A stretch of DNA of 64,000 nucleotides from Amoebophrya sp. A120 (taxonomy: Eukaryota; Sar; Dinophyceae; Syndiniales; Amoebophryaceae): contig CAJINV010000013.1 in the NCBI GenBank assembly GCA_905178155.1, positions 672,344 to 736,343 on the forward strand, read 5' to 3'. Numbering within the stretch: position 1 is the first letter of the stretch; each line of letters starts with the position of its first letter. Below the pieces are notes generated by a model. That model made no database searches and was not told where the DNA came from. It was given only the letters and a program-made list of their open reading frames with translations. A program made the translations under genes and the position numbers. This document shows positions 23,330 through 34,089 of this stretch, one piece after another.

Positions 23330-26023
23330 ATGACGTTTTCCAATGTGAGCCTGTGCTACATGGGCGCTCCAGTCGTGATCCAGGTTTTGCTCCTGCTGCA
23401 TACGGTGATTAACAACTGCTCCTTAGTAGCTGCCGATCCACAGTACCAGCAGTCTAGTACTCCTAGTACTCCAGTGCCTGTCGGAAAAATCGGAAGCAAG
23501 TCGTTTCTTTCGATTGCTTCACTACCACAAGATTTTGGCGAGGTGCCATCCGCGGCGCAGTGCCGAAACAACCCCGGGTGTGTATTGACAGGAAAAATCC
23601 CCCCTCCCCATATTGAAAAGGTACGTTTCCAAGAATTTGTGTTGCGGATTTGAGGTCACAAATCACGTCTGTCTTGCAAGAAGACAAGGGCAGAAGCTTC
23701 CGCCCCATTATGGAAGCGGTTTGTCATGCTGTTGGGCCTAAAGGGGGGCCGTTTGCCATGCTGCACTACTAGACCCATACGCCCCTACCTAGCCTGGGGA
23801 TCTGGCCGCAGTGCCTCTCTGCAATACAAAGCTGATTTGTGGCCACAAATCAGCATCACAAATTTCCGTTTTGATATGGGGAGGGGGGACTTTTCATTTT
23901 GATAATGTGTCGCAGTGGGTCTCACGGGAGACAACGCTTGCTGTCCGGTCAACGGAGTGTTTCTCGTAGCCTGTGCGAAAACGTTTTTATCATCCCCCGA
24001 CTGTGGCCTGTTTGTGAAGATGAACATGATGTATCAACATAATATTGCATGAGCATGATAAGATGCTTAAGTAATATGCATATGGACATGGAGGAATAGA
24101 ACGCGATTTTGTGTCGTGCAGTGATATGATGCATTCTCCTACGAGGACGAGAAGGTCTTGTTTTCTATTTTGGTGTTTCCGTATGGTGCTTGTCAGGTGC
24201 AGCGTAGACACGACGTATAATCGCGCCAGAACTCCTTGATTTGTATCACTGCAGATGAAGGAAGAAGATGATGGTGAACTCACACCTGTTTCTCTTTCTC
24301 GGCCACTGGTGGGTAATAGAAGCGTTTTTTATTTCCCTAGGATATCTCGCCTGCTGCAATCATCCGGGCCCCGCACCGGGTCCTCCAGTCCCGCCACCAG
24401 CCCCGCCGGTGCCGCAACAGCCGCCCCAGCCGGCCGGGCCGTTGCCAGACGAGAAAGATACGATTGCCACGATCTCATTGAACGTACACGACCACAGTGG
24501 AATAGTGGCTGAGCAAATTACCATGCTGAAGCAACTGATCGGGCTGCAGCCGAACCAGTATCCTAGAAAAAGCCACCATGATGATCCCTATTAATTAAGT
24601 ACCTTCACAAAATGCGAAAACACATGAAAATGGAAATGCAAATGTAGGAGCTGCCTACTATGTAGAAATATGCGCACTGCAAAAGCATAGAGGGGGGGGT
24701 CAGGGTGATTTTCTCTGCGATAACCTGGTCGCGGATTTCATTGTGTTTCAAGAAGCGAACTCCTACATGAATCTATCTAAAAAGAAAATTGCCTGCAAGC
24801 ATAGCGCAGTACTCAAATGAATATCAAAGGAATAGTACGACAGACAGGAGCTGCAGCGCCACTTTCTCACATCAACATAAAGAGATATGCGATGCTGAGC
24901 CAGCTTCTCGTGCCCTTCTTAGCCCCATTAGCATGTAGATGATATTAGTAGTAGAAGACCACTGGTGTGCACCAAGGGTGTGCTATGCTTTCGCTTTTTT
25001 CTCCGTGATACGGCATTGACCAAGTTCTCAACGGAGCCACGGACGACAAAAACGTCTGGGCCCTGGACCGCACCAGCCGGTTGAAGGATCCGACCAAGAC
25101 CCCGGTGACCGCCTGTGCATACGTCTATCCCGCAACGTGCCCACCCGCCACCTCCTGCGTCGGCGTCCGGGGCCCGCCCGGAGACTGCACCTGGTGGCAG
25201 GTGCAAGGAATCGCGATTGCGTACAACCAGAAGCGGTGGAACTTGGTGCCTGACAGTTTCTACGGCGTTCCCGTCGAAGAGGGATATGACGACCGGTACG
25301 GCCAACGGCGGTCGATCGCAGTCGCGCGCTTCGTGCGTCGCGAAGATCCCGAACGGTACATTACGGTCTCCACGATCCATGGGCCTCTACCAAATCGACA
25401 ACTGAAATGGGGCGAGATTGAAGACATTATTGTCGAGCACGCGTTCGATGGTACCACTACCACCAAAGGACCCGCGGGGCAGCTCCCGAAATTGAACATT
25501 TTTGCGGGCGATTGGAATGACCTCGTGGCTCGCAAGTATGAGCTGAGAGCCAACGTTAACGCCGTTGTGGCGAACTCCTTCTGGGCGTACGATGGCGCAA
25601 AAGACCCCGAGCCGATAATGACCGGCTTCGACAATATGCTAGTCGCGACGCCACGAAATCTTCCCTCTGGGTGGACTCCATCGGAGTTATCTCAGTGCAC
25701 AACCCCCTCTCCTGGGCCCCCTCAACATTGGTCATGTTGCACAATACCAACAAGACCACATAATTTATCAGAACCCCGAACAGTGCTGCAACAATCCGTG
25801 TGCGGATTCGACGTCATGTGAATGCTACTTGATACAAGAGGACTGGGTTGTTTTATTCTCCTGCAGCTACTGGTCGTGCGTTTATTGTTTAAGTATTCAC
25901 CTGAGGGGAACTACAAGGGGGAGTTGTGCACAGTCACACGGACGGATCTGGAAGCACTTTGTGGTTAACGTCGCGGCCACGGATCACACCATCACCAGTG
26001 CGATGATAGAGATCACAAAGTAA
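23330..26023 (+). CDS. Secreted DNase I-like (EEP superfamily) protein with Cys-rich motif
   Basis: ATG at 23330 starts a signal peptide (hydrophobic VVIQVLLLLHTVI, then AADPQYQQ). A Cys motif follows, split by an introner: QCRNNPGC (about 23560) and LTGDNACCPVNGVFLVAC (from about 23921), a pattern I associate with dinoflagellate proteins. After a Pro-rich linker from about 24341, EEP blocks appear in order: DTIATISLNVHDHSG...LIGLQPN (24459-24560), RRSIAVARF and ITVSTIHGPLP (25309-25392), NIFAGDWND (25495-25521), and VAATDHTITSAMIEI (25969-26013) as the terminal D-H motif; the stop is at 26021-26023. This fold usually cuts phosphodiester or phosphoester bonds with a divalent metal; nuclease versus phosphatase cannot be told. 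Joins between 23916 and 25020 are not fully resolved. Secretion suggests an extracellular substrate. Confidence 0.65.
23592..23915 (+). mobile_element. Introner-like element, candidate GA-AG intron inside the Cys motif
   Basis: Inverted ends GAAAAATCCCCCCTCCCCAT (23592-23611) and ATGGGGAGGGGGGACTTTTC (ending 23895) are about 90% complementary. A GA donor exactly at the first TIR base (23592) and AG at 23915 keep phase 1 and join NNPGC to LTGDNACC. The interior carries GTTTGTCATGC and related motifs and paired ATTTGTG/CACAAAT stretches. Confidence 0.6.
25684..25933 (+). mobile_element. Introner-like element, GTGCACAAC family, candidate GA-AG intron
   Basis: TIR GTGCACAACCCCCTCTCCTG at 25695 pairs with ...GGGGGAGTTGTGCAC ending at 25931, the same family as 11940-12144. 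The final EEP block (ATDH) is reached in frame only if the intron runs 25684-25933 with a GA donor. The TIR-symmetric alternative (GT at 25695) shifts into a frame lacking the D-H motif. Confidence 0.55.
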
Positions 26024-27264
26024 AAATGTCGCCAGCACCGGTGCTGACTTCGAAGATAGGCCTGCGCACATCAAACACATTTCTCATACGACGAAGGACG
26101 TCCAGGGATATAATGTTAATGGGAGAGAGACAGTTCTTTATAGTGCTTTTCACAATCTCTTGCTGGTTTTCATTGATCGTCTTCATCTGAATGTCAGCAT
26201 CAATCACCGCCGTGACTTCGCAGTAAATCAGTTCGAGCACCGAAATTGAAATATCAAGTCGTCGAGAAGTCGCAGAATATCATTGCTGACGAGATGATCA
26301 TTACGTACGTTTATGAGCCTATCGTTCTTGGTTTTGGCGCGTCCACCTGGTGCTGAAGGTCGGATAATCTCGCAGCTTTTTCACTGGTTTTACCAATTCT
26401 AGTCATTGTTATGTATGATGTACTCTACTTAGGCTCTTGCTAGTTTGTAGCAGTCCGACTGCTCAGAATCATACAGCACTTTTTTCCCATGTTGGAAAAG
26501 AGAAAAAAGCACTCCGCCACTTCCCGTTCTTCCTGGGAGATCGTGGTTTTTTTTTTCCTTTTCGTGTTTGTTCACGCCTGAAAAGATTTCTCTGGGTGTG
26601 CTAACAAAAAGTGATGAATTATTCGTACAACTACTCCCAGTTTCGACGTATATTCTGCAGGTAACAGAATTCCTATTCTAGCAGAAGTTTTGATGAAATA
26701 CCAGCATGGCTGCGCTGCTCAATGATAGGACAGCTTTTAGTTTTACCGACGTGGTAAATTGGAGACGAGGCGGGCCTTGCTCAAGGATTTGAGGACAAAA
26801 ACCATCTCGATCATTTGATGAAAAAAGATAGCGATGAATTTTTATCAAGAATAAAGATGAGCTTTATCCAATAGAAGTAAAAGCGCAAACCACCTCATTG
26901 TTCCTCGACGTAGGTGGGACCGGGAGTCTGGACCACGGTTCGTTGTGTGTATGACGAGTTCTTGCAGGCATTTGTTTTCTCGTGTTGTTGTCCTTCTGTT
27001 TATGACTATTAGCGCAAACGCCACTTCTTTGACGGCGTGAGATCTAGGTTGAGAGGATTGATGTCGAGGTGCCGAGTGAGGACGAGGGGACACAGAGCAT
27101 TTTTCCGCAAAGTTGCCTGCTGAAAACTCGTAAAATGACTCTCCTTGCTGCAGTTTGTTAAGTTGGACGGAGTGATAAATCGAATCCGAAGTCAAAAACT
27201 AGCTCGGGTTGGCGTCGTTTTTTCTATACGTTGCGAGGATATAACTCGTCACAAAAAAGAGATG
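26024..27264. other. Intergenic, nothing recognised
   Basis: Flank between the EEP and ACT genes. Minus-strand open frames at 26013-26240 and 26845-27195 lack recognisable features. A small hairpin-like pair (cccatgttggaaaag / gaaaaaagcac, about 26487-26511) is not distinctive. No RNA gene seen. Confidence 0.45.
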
Positions 27265-30200
27265 ATGAAGCCACCTAGTGTGAGCAAGGTTCTCCACAAG
27301 GGGGGATCTTTTTCAACCGGCCGCACGCCCGCAACTTCCTCGGGGACCAGCGGTACTAGCCGAAGAAGTGGATCGGCGATGAACCAGAGCGACTTGAAAG
27401 AGCTGTGGGGCTTTCTCAAGTCACTGAAACCGACGGTGCGACGCGGGACCTACGTTTTCGCAACGCTTCCACTAGAGGAATTGGAGAAGATTCCCCGAGC
27501 GGTATGATAAGTAGTGGGTGGTTGATGTTTTCACCAGTATTCGTAGATGGTAAAGAGATGCGCGAGTGAAGATTTTTCAGCGCCTTGTGAGGTGGTGGAC
27601 GAAGACGTGGATGATCATGTTGATCGAGGATTGCGATACAATTTTACTTATTTCAATTTCAATCATGTGTCGTAGTCAGAAATGACTCTGACTGTAAGCT
27701 AAACAAGCTCTATGTGGCCTCCACAGGACACGGTTTGCGAGTTCAAGGAGACGGTGGACAGACAGGCGGTCGCAGTGGTATTCGAGAAGGATAAAGCGGA
27801 AAAACACGCTGCGATTTTGCAGCAAAACCAAAACCGCGCAGCTGGTACAAAATCAGCGACAAGTATCGGCACAACAGGAAATGTAAACGAAAAGAGTGGT
27901 GCGACTACAGTAGCTGAAGAAGGAATACTACCATCAGCAGAAGTGGAAGAACCAACTGCAATTCCCAAGCCAAAAACTCTGCTCTCCCCACTAGAAGCGT
28001 GTTGGATTCAGCTGGAGGCCACCTACTCCGCTGCAGAGTCCATCGGGTTGACGGCGGTGTTCTCTCGCGCACTGGCGCAAGCGATATCCCGTGCAAAAGT
28101 AGCGCACGAGGACTCTAGCGAATTGCATTTGCATAGCTGTAACTACGTTTTTTCCGATTTTCTTTTGCAGCAAGCATCACGACACCCAACTGGTCCTGGG
28201 TCGGATTTGTATACAACTAGTGCAATGTAGTAAAAAAACAAGATAAGACAGAGACTTTGGTGCGATACTTTTCTTTGCCGTGCATAAAGGAATATCAGCT
28301 GTAATATCATTTCTGGCTTTTACCACGACCACTTGTTTATCGCAAAGCAGGACGAAGTATGCATTGCAAAAATGTCTGGGTCTGGGAGATTGCAAGACTT
28401 GTCATGCTAGTCTGGCATGACTCTGAACTCTGTGTTGCACGGCCGCGAAGAGCTCCTCCTCCCTGCTGTCATGCAAAAACGCAGTTTGTCATGCGGAGCG
28501 GGCAACTCAGAACCAAGAAAAAAACTTGTCATGCTTGGCAGCGCATCATGGCGAGTTCACTATTCCCTTTCTTGCATCACAAGTTTCCAGACCCAGACAT
28601 ATTTACAATCCATACGAAGAAAAGGCGGTGGTGTTGTTGGAGGCCATGAGCTATCCTGTGCAAAAGTATCGTACTCGTATAAATGCAAGTCTTGCATCAC
28701 AAATTTTTTTCTGAAGGCAAATCAGCATTACAAATTTTATTTTTCATGCTGAGGAAATTTGTATGCCGCCCTGGTGGTCCTTAATTTGTAAGCCAGGTGG
28801 AGGCGCCGCCCTGGTTGCTGGTTTGGGAGGACGCAGCTCTCGTGTGCCGGAGCACCTGTATGCCGCTGGGGGACGCAGCAGCTTTTTGCTGTTGAATCGG
28901 TCCGGATTAGCGCAGCAGGGGCCTTGCTTGTGGCCCCTCACCTGTGTTTCGTCCCTGCATGCATAAGGACCTCCAGGGCTGTGCATCATGTTCGACCTAT
29001 GTAGACGCTTGCTGCGTGTCTACGCCTCCGCGCAGCATGGGCCCGGTCCCATGTTGCACGTGGTGCCTGCCTCTTCGCGCGCCAGCCCCGTTTGCTTCTA
29101 CCGCTACCGCTCTTACGAAAGGCCTTCAGAATTTATTGCCATACATATTTACAAGCGCTTAAGTATAAGTAGCCATACTAAGTTTTGCAATTTAAGTAAG
29201 TGTCTTCTCAGTAGAAGTTTACACTACTTAGTCGCGATTTATTGGCTTTAGTAGGCCTCTGAATGGCAAAGGGACGAACTGCCCGTAGACCTCCGATGTG
29301 ATGCGGTATTCGCCCTTGTTGTGGTGGCAGCAAGTACTAGGCGATGCCAAACCTTCCCTCTTTTTTTCTTTTTTCCAAACGATATCAGGCATACTTACCG
29401 TGGTCCTTACAGACACGGGAGGTAGCGTGTGTGTAGTGTTTTTTCCTTTCCAGGGCTCTACGTGAAGAAGAAAGATTCCATATATTCGGTTCGTATCTCG
29501 TGTGCCCACATCGTCGAACTACGTCGAATTGCGTGGAACTTCGTCAGTTTTGTAGCGGTAGTTGCACGCCTGCGCCCCTGCCGCCTTTCGCGCTCGGGTT
29601 TTTGTTTTCGATAGGTTTGTTTATGATGCTTGCGTACGAGAGCTCCCAAGCCAGGTGGAGGCGCCGCCCTGGTTGCTGGTTTGGGAGGACGCAGCTCTCG
29701 TGTGCCGGAGCACCTGTATGCCGCTGGGGGACGCAGCAGCTTTTTGCTGTTGAATCGGTCCGGATTAGCGCAGCAGGGGCCTTGCTTGTGGCCCCTCACC
29801 TGTGTTTCGTCCCTGCATGCATAAGGACCTCCAGGGCTGTGCATCATGTTCGACCTATGTAGACGCTTGCTGCGTGTCTACGCCTCCGCGCAGCATGGGC
29901 CCGGTCCCATGTTGCACGTGGTGCCTGCCTCTTCGCGCGCCAGCCCCGTTTGCTTCTACCGCTACCGCTCTTACGAAAGGCCTTCAGAATTTATTGCCAT
30001 ACATATTTACAAGCGCTTAAGTATAAGTAGCCATACTAAGTTTTGCAATTTAAGTAAGTGTCTTCTCAGTAGAAGTTTACACTACTTAGTCGCGATTTAT
30101 TGGTTTTAGTAGGCCTCTGAATGGCAAAGGGACGAACTGCCCGTAGACCTCCGATGTAATGCATTTATACGAGTACGAATGCGATACTTTTGCAGTTCAT

Positions 30201-30743
30201 ATGTGCCGGTTTGCCAATCACCAGCAGTTTGAGGTTCTTTCGGCTTCTGGTCCTGACACCGAGGACAATGTTCTTGCCGAGAGCGGCCGAGATCATGAAG
30301 CTTCTCTGGAAATGGAAAAAAGCGCCGAGGGACGGGAAGACAAGGTAGTGAAAAATGCCGTCTCCTCCTCGACGTCCTCGAGTGACAATATCAATATCAA
30401 GACGATGAAGGATTCCCTCGATGTGATCGTCGAACAGGAGGAGACAAATCTCCTGCACAGAGGTACCGGCAGCAGGAAAAGCAGTCGTGGCCGCGTCGTG
30501 ACGCCAACGCCAGACGGTAGTTGTGTACCGTCCTCACGGTCTAGTCTATTGAAGAATGAAAATGGTAAGCTGAGCGGTACTAGTAATTCTCGTCACACCG
30601 GTAATATCAACACGCCGGCGGGCGGCACGGCCGTGCCGCGGAGTACCCGGAGGAGGTCGAGTACTGGGAGGATAGCCGGAACTACAGGACCACATCTAGG
30701 GGCTCCTGCACCTGCATCAACTCCGGCTGGAGGCGTTGCATAG
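27265..30743 (+). CDS. ACT-domain protein (ACT_3/ACT_7 type) with long C-terminal extension
   Basis: Exons: 27265-27501, 27727-28082, 28299-28373, 28596 to about 28656, then a last exon from about 30198-30230 to 30743. Conserved blocks match the small amino-acid-binding-like family of paired ACT domains: LKELWGFLKSLKP and RGTYVFATLP (27394-27471), VCEFKETVDRQAVAVVFEK (27736-27792), WIQLEATYSAAESIGLTAVFSRALAQA (28000-28082), and NIISGFYHDHLF (28303-28338) followed by the end of the fold, AVVLLEAM. In bacteria such proteins are about 130 residues and are thought to sense amino acids; the role here is unknown. Two disordered inserts (27800-27960 and the 30.2-30.7 kb Ser/Thr/Gly tail) enlarge it. 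The join at 28082/28299 lacks the expected Gly-Ile-Ser before Cys, so that boundary may be off. The last join has two frame-compatible solutions. Confidence 0.65.
28083..28298 (+). mobile_element. Introner-like element, candidate GA-AG intron in ACT domain
   Basis: A 216-nt intron. Left end GATATCCCGTGCAAAAGTA and right end ACTTTTCTTTGCCGTGCATA...GGAATATCAG show mirrored ATATC/GATAT and GTGCA/TGCAC pieces. It sits between ALAQA and NIISGFYHDH, which are adjacent in the ACT family. A GA donor at 28083 keeps frame. Two or three residues of the family consensus would be missing, so a different junction is possible. Confidence 0.45.
28374..28595 (+). mobile_element. Introner-like element, GTCTGGGTCTGG family
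   Basis: A 222-nt GT-AG intron. Donor GTCTGGGTCTGG at 28374 and acceptor CCAGACCCAG ending 28595, flanked by TTGCAAAAAT and ACATATTTACAA. The body is closely similar to 17989-18207 (shared GAGATTG, TAGTCTGGCA, AACGCAGTTT, GGCAGCGCAT). Phase 2 here and phase 0 there, so the element tolerates different codon phases. Confidence 0.75.
28790..29299 (+). repeat. 510-bp direct repeat, copy 1
   Basis: Identical to 29648-30157 by eye except one C/T difference (attggctttag / attggttttag). It begins AAGCCAGGTGGAGG and ends CCTCCGATGT. It lacks TG...CA ends. It contains open frames on both strands that are duplicated with it and have no recognisable domain. Confidence 0.9.
29648..30157 (+). repeat. 510-bp direct repeat, copy 2
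   Basis: Second copy, separated from the first by 348 bp of unique sequence. The geometry (equal direct repeats around a short core) resembles a miniature LTR-type element, but ends typical of LTRs and a target duplication were not found, so a tandem or segmental duplication is equally possible. Confidence 0.9.
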
Positions 30744-32315
30744 GAAGCAGGCGCACCCGGCACCATCGTAGTTGGGGCGTGGAACAAGTGAAGAAAAAGA
30801 TGAACGACTGAAACAAACGAACAGCAGGTCGACGTCGACGTCGAGCTGCAACCAATCTGATGAACAAAAACGTATTACGTCGTAGGATAGGTGAAAACTA
30901 TCTGAGGATTTTTACAATTTTGGTGCAGTAGTTTCGCTGAAATTTTTGAACGCAGCGTCGGTCGTTATTCATCGCGGACATGTGATGAATTTGCGATTTG
31001 GATTTTTTTGTTCAACATGATGAAGGAGAAGCTACGGCTTCTTGTACAAAGATTTACACAAAGTAGAAAAAGATCAGTACGTCGTCTTCGTGTGTGACGT
31101 GCATGAACCAGCCATGAGAAAAAGATATCAGAGCCAGACGGCAATAGTACCTATGACATAGTCATGATGAGGGAAAGTTCTGAGACGGCCTGTAGTTGTT
31201 GATCAAGATTCTGAAAATACATCCGCCAGATCCGCGATCGGTTGATCAGTCGCGTTGAGCAATGCGAATCCCAAATCATGGGATGTAAGGAAAAAAAATC
31301 CAAGATCGTTACCTTCAGTGACCACTGATCAAAATCACCGCCAAATGTACTTTACATCGGATTGATGGTTCGCAGAGCGAAAAAAAAATTTCGGAATTTT
31401 CTCGTGAATATAGAAGAAATGAAACTGGTATGGCTATGGTTATGATGAAAATGAATTTTTTTTAGAATCAAACGGAGATCCTTGTTTGTATTTGCTTTTT
31501 TCAAAAGTTTTTGTATGGTCTACACTCAACCGGCATTTTTTTTTTCCGACAATGTTGAACAGAGGCAAACTTATTCTTTCAAAGCATTGCGTATATTAAC
31601 CGTATTTCTTCAACATCCAAAATCATCTATAGCACATTCAGCAAAGTTTTCGTCTACGACCAGTACGAGAATTATTTTTCACGACAACCAAGGGATCAGA
31701 TTCAAGAAGTCCCAGCGATTTATTTTTTACCTCGGCGAACTCATTTATCAGGGGTCAACTGGCCCGCTCTCTCTAGGAATTGCATAAGTAAGCTCTTCTA
31801 AGTACTTTGTTTTATTTTTCAAGAAAACCAGCAAATTCGTGATTGTCTTTGTCTGGCTCTTACTTGACCACGTGTAAAATCCTAATTAATTTGAAGGGAA
31901 ACACGACTCAACGTTTTTTCTGGAAGCCATCTTTCCACTGGATATTCCGTTCAGCAGGAACAAGAACAACAGCAAAAGTATAAAGAAGTGTGCATACAAG
32001 TTGTAGTGTTTCAGTTTCTCTTCGTATTCTGCCTATCTTGTAGGGATTTTCAAGTCGTTGCTCAGCACTTGCTTGTGGTCATACTACTCAACAAAACGAA
32101 GAATCCAATCCTATATACGGTTGGCCTGCTTCTCAATTTTAATTTCTTCGAAACCGAAGTTATTCTCGTTGTGCAAAAAGAAGAAACAACTCTGCATATC
32201 CACCACCTGTACGGCGACATTTTGAAGATATCTTCATCAAGTGATACTAGATATTTATGTCCGACAGCTTTTCAATCTTATCCGTAAGAACGAGGCGGGG
32301 AGAATTTGTATAAAT
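30744..32315. other. Intergenic between ACT gene and retrotransposon
   Basis: No supported gene. Open frames at 31482-31787 and 31988-32287 (+) are A/T-rich with hydrophobic, random-looking translation. A GTCGACGTCGACGTCGA patch at 30828-30844 is a short tandem repeat. No RNA gene seen. Confidence 0.4.
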
Positions 32316-32830
32316 GTTGGCCATGGAAATCGATCCCGCACACACGTAACACGATCGCCCCAAATGACGCCTGTTCTCAATGGAATGACACTTCTGAATA
32401 GCCTGAACTAGCTAGATCCTTAGGGAAATGGTCAGAATCTACCTAGATCCTAAAGGAATCTCTTCGCCATGTTCCGCGAATGCCCCAAATACTACGAAGG
32501 CAAAGCCGTCAGGATCGTAGTGAAATGAATGGACTCAGCTCGGTCCAGACGTTCAGAATGGTCGCCCTGGGGGACTTGACTCCCGCCAGGGTCGAGCACC
32601 AAACCGAGAGGGTTGAGGGATGGACTCCCATGCTGTTTTGCCACTTGACTCTGAACCCGATTGGTCCATATGAATCTGATGAATTTGGATGAATTGAACC
32701 TACAGGATGCAACGCAGCAAGAGACTTGCGTCACTTGCTTGCTTACTTGCAATTGAGAGAATTGAAGCTGTTGATAACGAGCTCAGTGGAGCAAGCGTGT
32801 GTAAGTGTGTGCGAGTGTTCTCAAGTCCAC
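32316..32830 (+). repeat. 5' LTR
   Basis: Begins GTTGGCCATGGAAATCG and ends TCTCAAGTCCAC. Same 515-bp length as the 3' LTR, with 13 mismatches and no gaps. Canonical TG...CA ends are not seen (the 5' copy has a T before GTTGG, the 3' copy a C). Confidence 0.92.
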
Positions 32831-32896
32831 TAGCACTACGCTACGCCTTGAGACTCTCTCAAGCTGGCTCCTATAGTCAGATAAGTTTATTTGAAG

Positions 32897-34081
32897 ATGG
32901 GCCAAGAGGCGAAATTGACGGAGAAGTTGTCCAGCGCGCAGGACTGGCGCGTCTGGCATCGCGGAGTCACGAACGAGGTTTCTCGCCTCGGACTCCAGGA
33001 GTATTGGGATAATCGTCTTGCTGGTAACCCTCCGGGGATTCCGCAGGCGAACAATACTGCCAATAATGCGACCCGGGAGAAGTGGCGCGACCTGAAGGAT
33101 GCCATCTACAAGTCATGCACCGGGTCCGTGTCCACGTGGGTCAACAGTCAGCACTACATCAACGACGACGCTGCGCAACTGTTCATGCGTATTCGTGATG
33201 TTGGTCGCTTCAATGTTGCCTCCCGTGACCAGCAGCACATCAAGACGTCCTCGATCGACGCCATGCATTTCGACAACCGAGACGCGCCGAAGGATGCTCC
33301 GACGTTCCTGGCCCAGATCCACGACTTGATGGAGATGGCGCCGAGTGTCTACGTCCCGGAGCCCGGGCGTCCGATTGAAGATCAGCATGTGAAGAACATT
33401 CTGGACAAGTTGCCCAAGATGTTTGCGTCGGCCTTCCGCCAGACCATCGACCGCTGCGTGGACGAGTCCGATCACATCACCTTGCAGGAGATCGGGAACC
33501 GTCTCGAGAAGAAGCTCGCGCAGCTGGTCAAGGAGGGGTCCTACAAGATTGAGAACCCGTCCTTCGGCAAGGCCTTCCCGGTCGTCGAGGAGAAGTCGAA
33601 GAAGAACAAGAAGGGGAATAAGCGTCAGAAAAATGACGATGATGATGAGGAGCCGGACTCCGCTGATGATGGTCAAAATGCTTCTTCTGGCAAGGTGTTC
33701 TCGGCGAAAGCCTTGAAACGCATGAAAGCCAAATTACGCAAGCAGACCGAAGCGAGTGTCTTGGCTGCCCATGGCCTGCCCCCGAAGCCTAACGCTAAGG
33801 GTGGAAGTGGCCAGAAAGGTGGTAAGACTGGTCGGAACCAGAGCACTCCCTACAACACTGTGACCAAACCCAAATGCTGGATCTGTGGCAAGGAAAACCA
33901 TAAGGCGGACCGTTGCCGCTGGAATCCTAACAATCAAGGGAAAGGTCAGTGGGGTGGTGTCTGGGGAAACCAGCAGCCGCAGTGGTGTCCGCCGGTGAAC
34001 CAGAACCAGATGAACAACCAGAATCAAGGGCAGGGAGCCGGTGGAAAGCAGGGCGGTTGGGTCTGGCAAGGACCAGCCTGA
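32897..34081 (+). CDS. Retrotransposon gag-like protein
   Basis: The first in-frame ATG at 32897 gives 394 residues. The N-terminal half has the helical capsid-like composition of copia Gag (from MGQEAKLTEKLSSAQDW to about 33540). A Lys-rich stretch follows. A CCHC zinc knuckle, CWICGKENHKADRC (33873-33914), marks the nucleocapsid part and would bind element RNA. The end is Gln/Asn/Gly-rich. The frame is intact to the TGA at 34079. Pol is in another frame, so a -1 or +1 shift would be needed to make Gag-Pol. Confidence 0.88.
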   Translation: MGQEAKLTEKLSSAQDWRVWHRGVTNEVSRLGLQEYWDNRLAGNPPGIPQANNTANNATREKWRDLKDAIYKSCTGSVSTWVNSQHYINDDAAQLFMRIRDVGRFNVASRDQQHIKTSSIDAMHFDNRDAPKDAPTFLAQIHDLMEMAPSVYVPEPGRPIEDQHVKNILDKLPKMFASAFRQTIDRCVDESDHITLQEIGNRLEKKLAQLVKEGSYKIENPSFGKAFPVVEEKSKKNKKGNKRQKNDDDDEEPDSADDGQNASSGKVFSAKALKRMKAKLRKQTEASVLAAHGLPPKPNAKGGSGQKGGKTGRNQSTPYNTVTKPKCWICGKENHKADRCRWNPNNQGKGQWGGVWGNQQPQWCPPVNQNQMNNQNQGQGAGGKQGGWVWQGPA

Positions 34082-34089
34082 CAAGATGA

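Larger units (their letters stand above)
28657..30197 (+). mobile_element. Large composite introner-like element with internal direct repeats
   Basis: TIR core GTGCAAAAGTATCG...TACTCGTATAAATGCA at 28657-28688 matches the complement at about 30165-30197, apart from a 6-base insertion. The termini resemble the short element at 22018-22158. About 1.54 kb of extra DNA sits inside, including the two 510-bp direct repeats. It interrupts the ACT gene between the ACT domain and its tail. Confidence 0.6.

Noticed and set aside
28763-29162. Duplicated open frames (67-96 codons) in the 510-bp repeats
   Set aside because: They recur in both copies only because the DNA is duplicated; no domain, and they lie inside an intron-like element.
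28790-30157. Complete LTR retrotransposon made by the 510-bp repeats
   Set aside because: No TG...CA ends, no target duplication, no primer site or coding capacity seen; left as LTR-like only.
31482-32287. Two + strand frames before the retrotransposon
   Set aside because: A/T-rich random-looking translation, no motif, no splice context.
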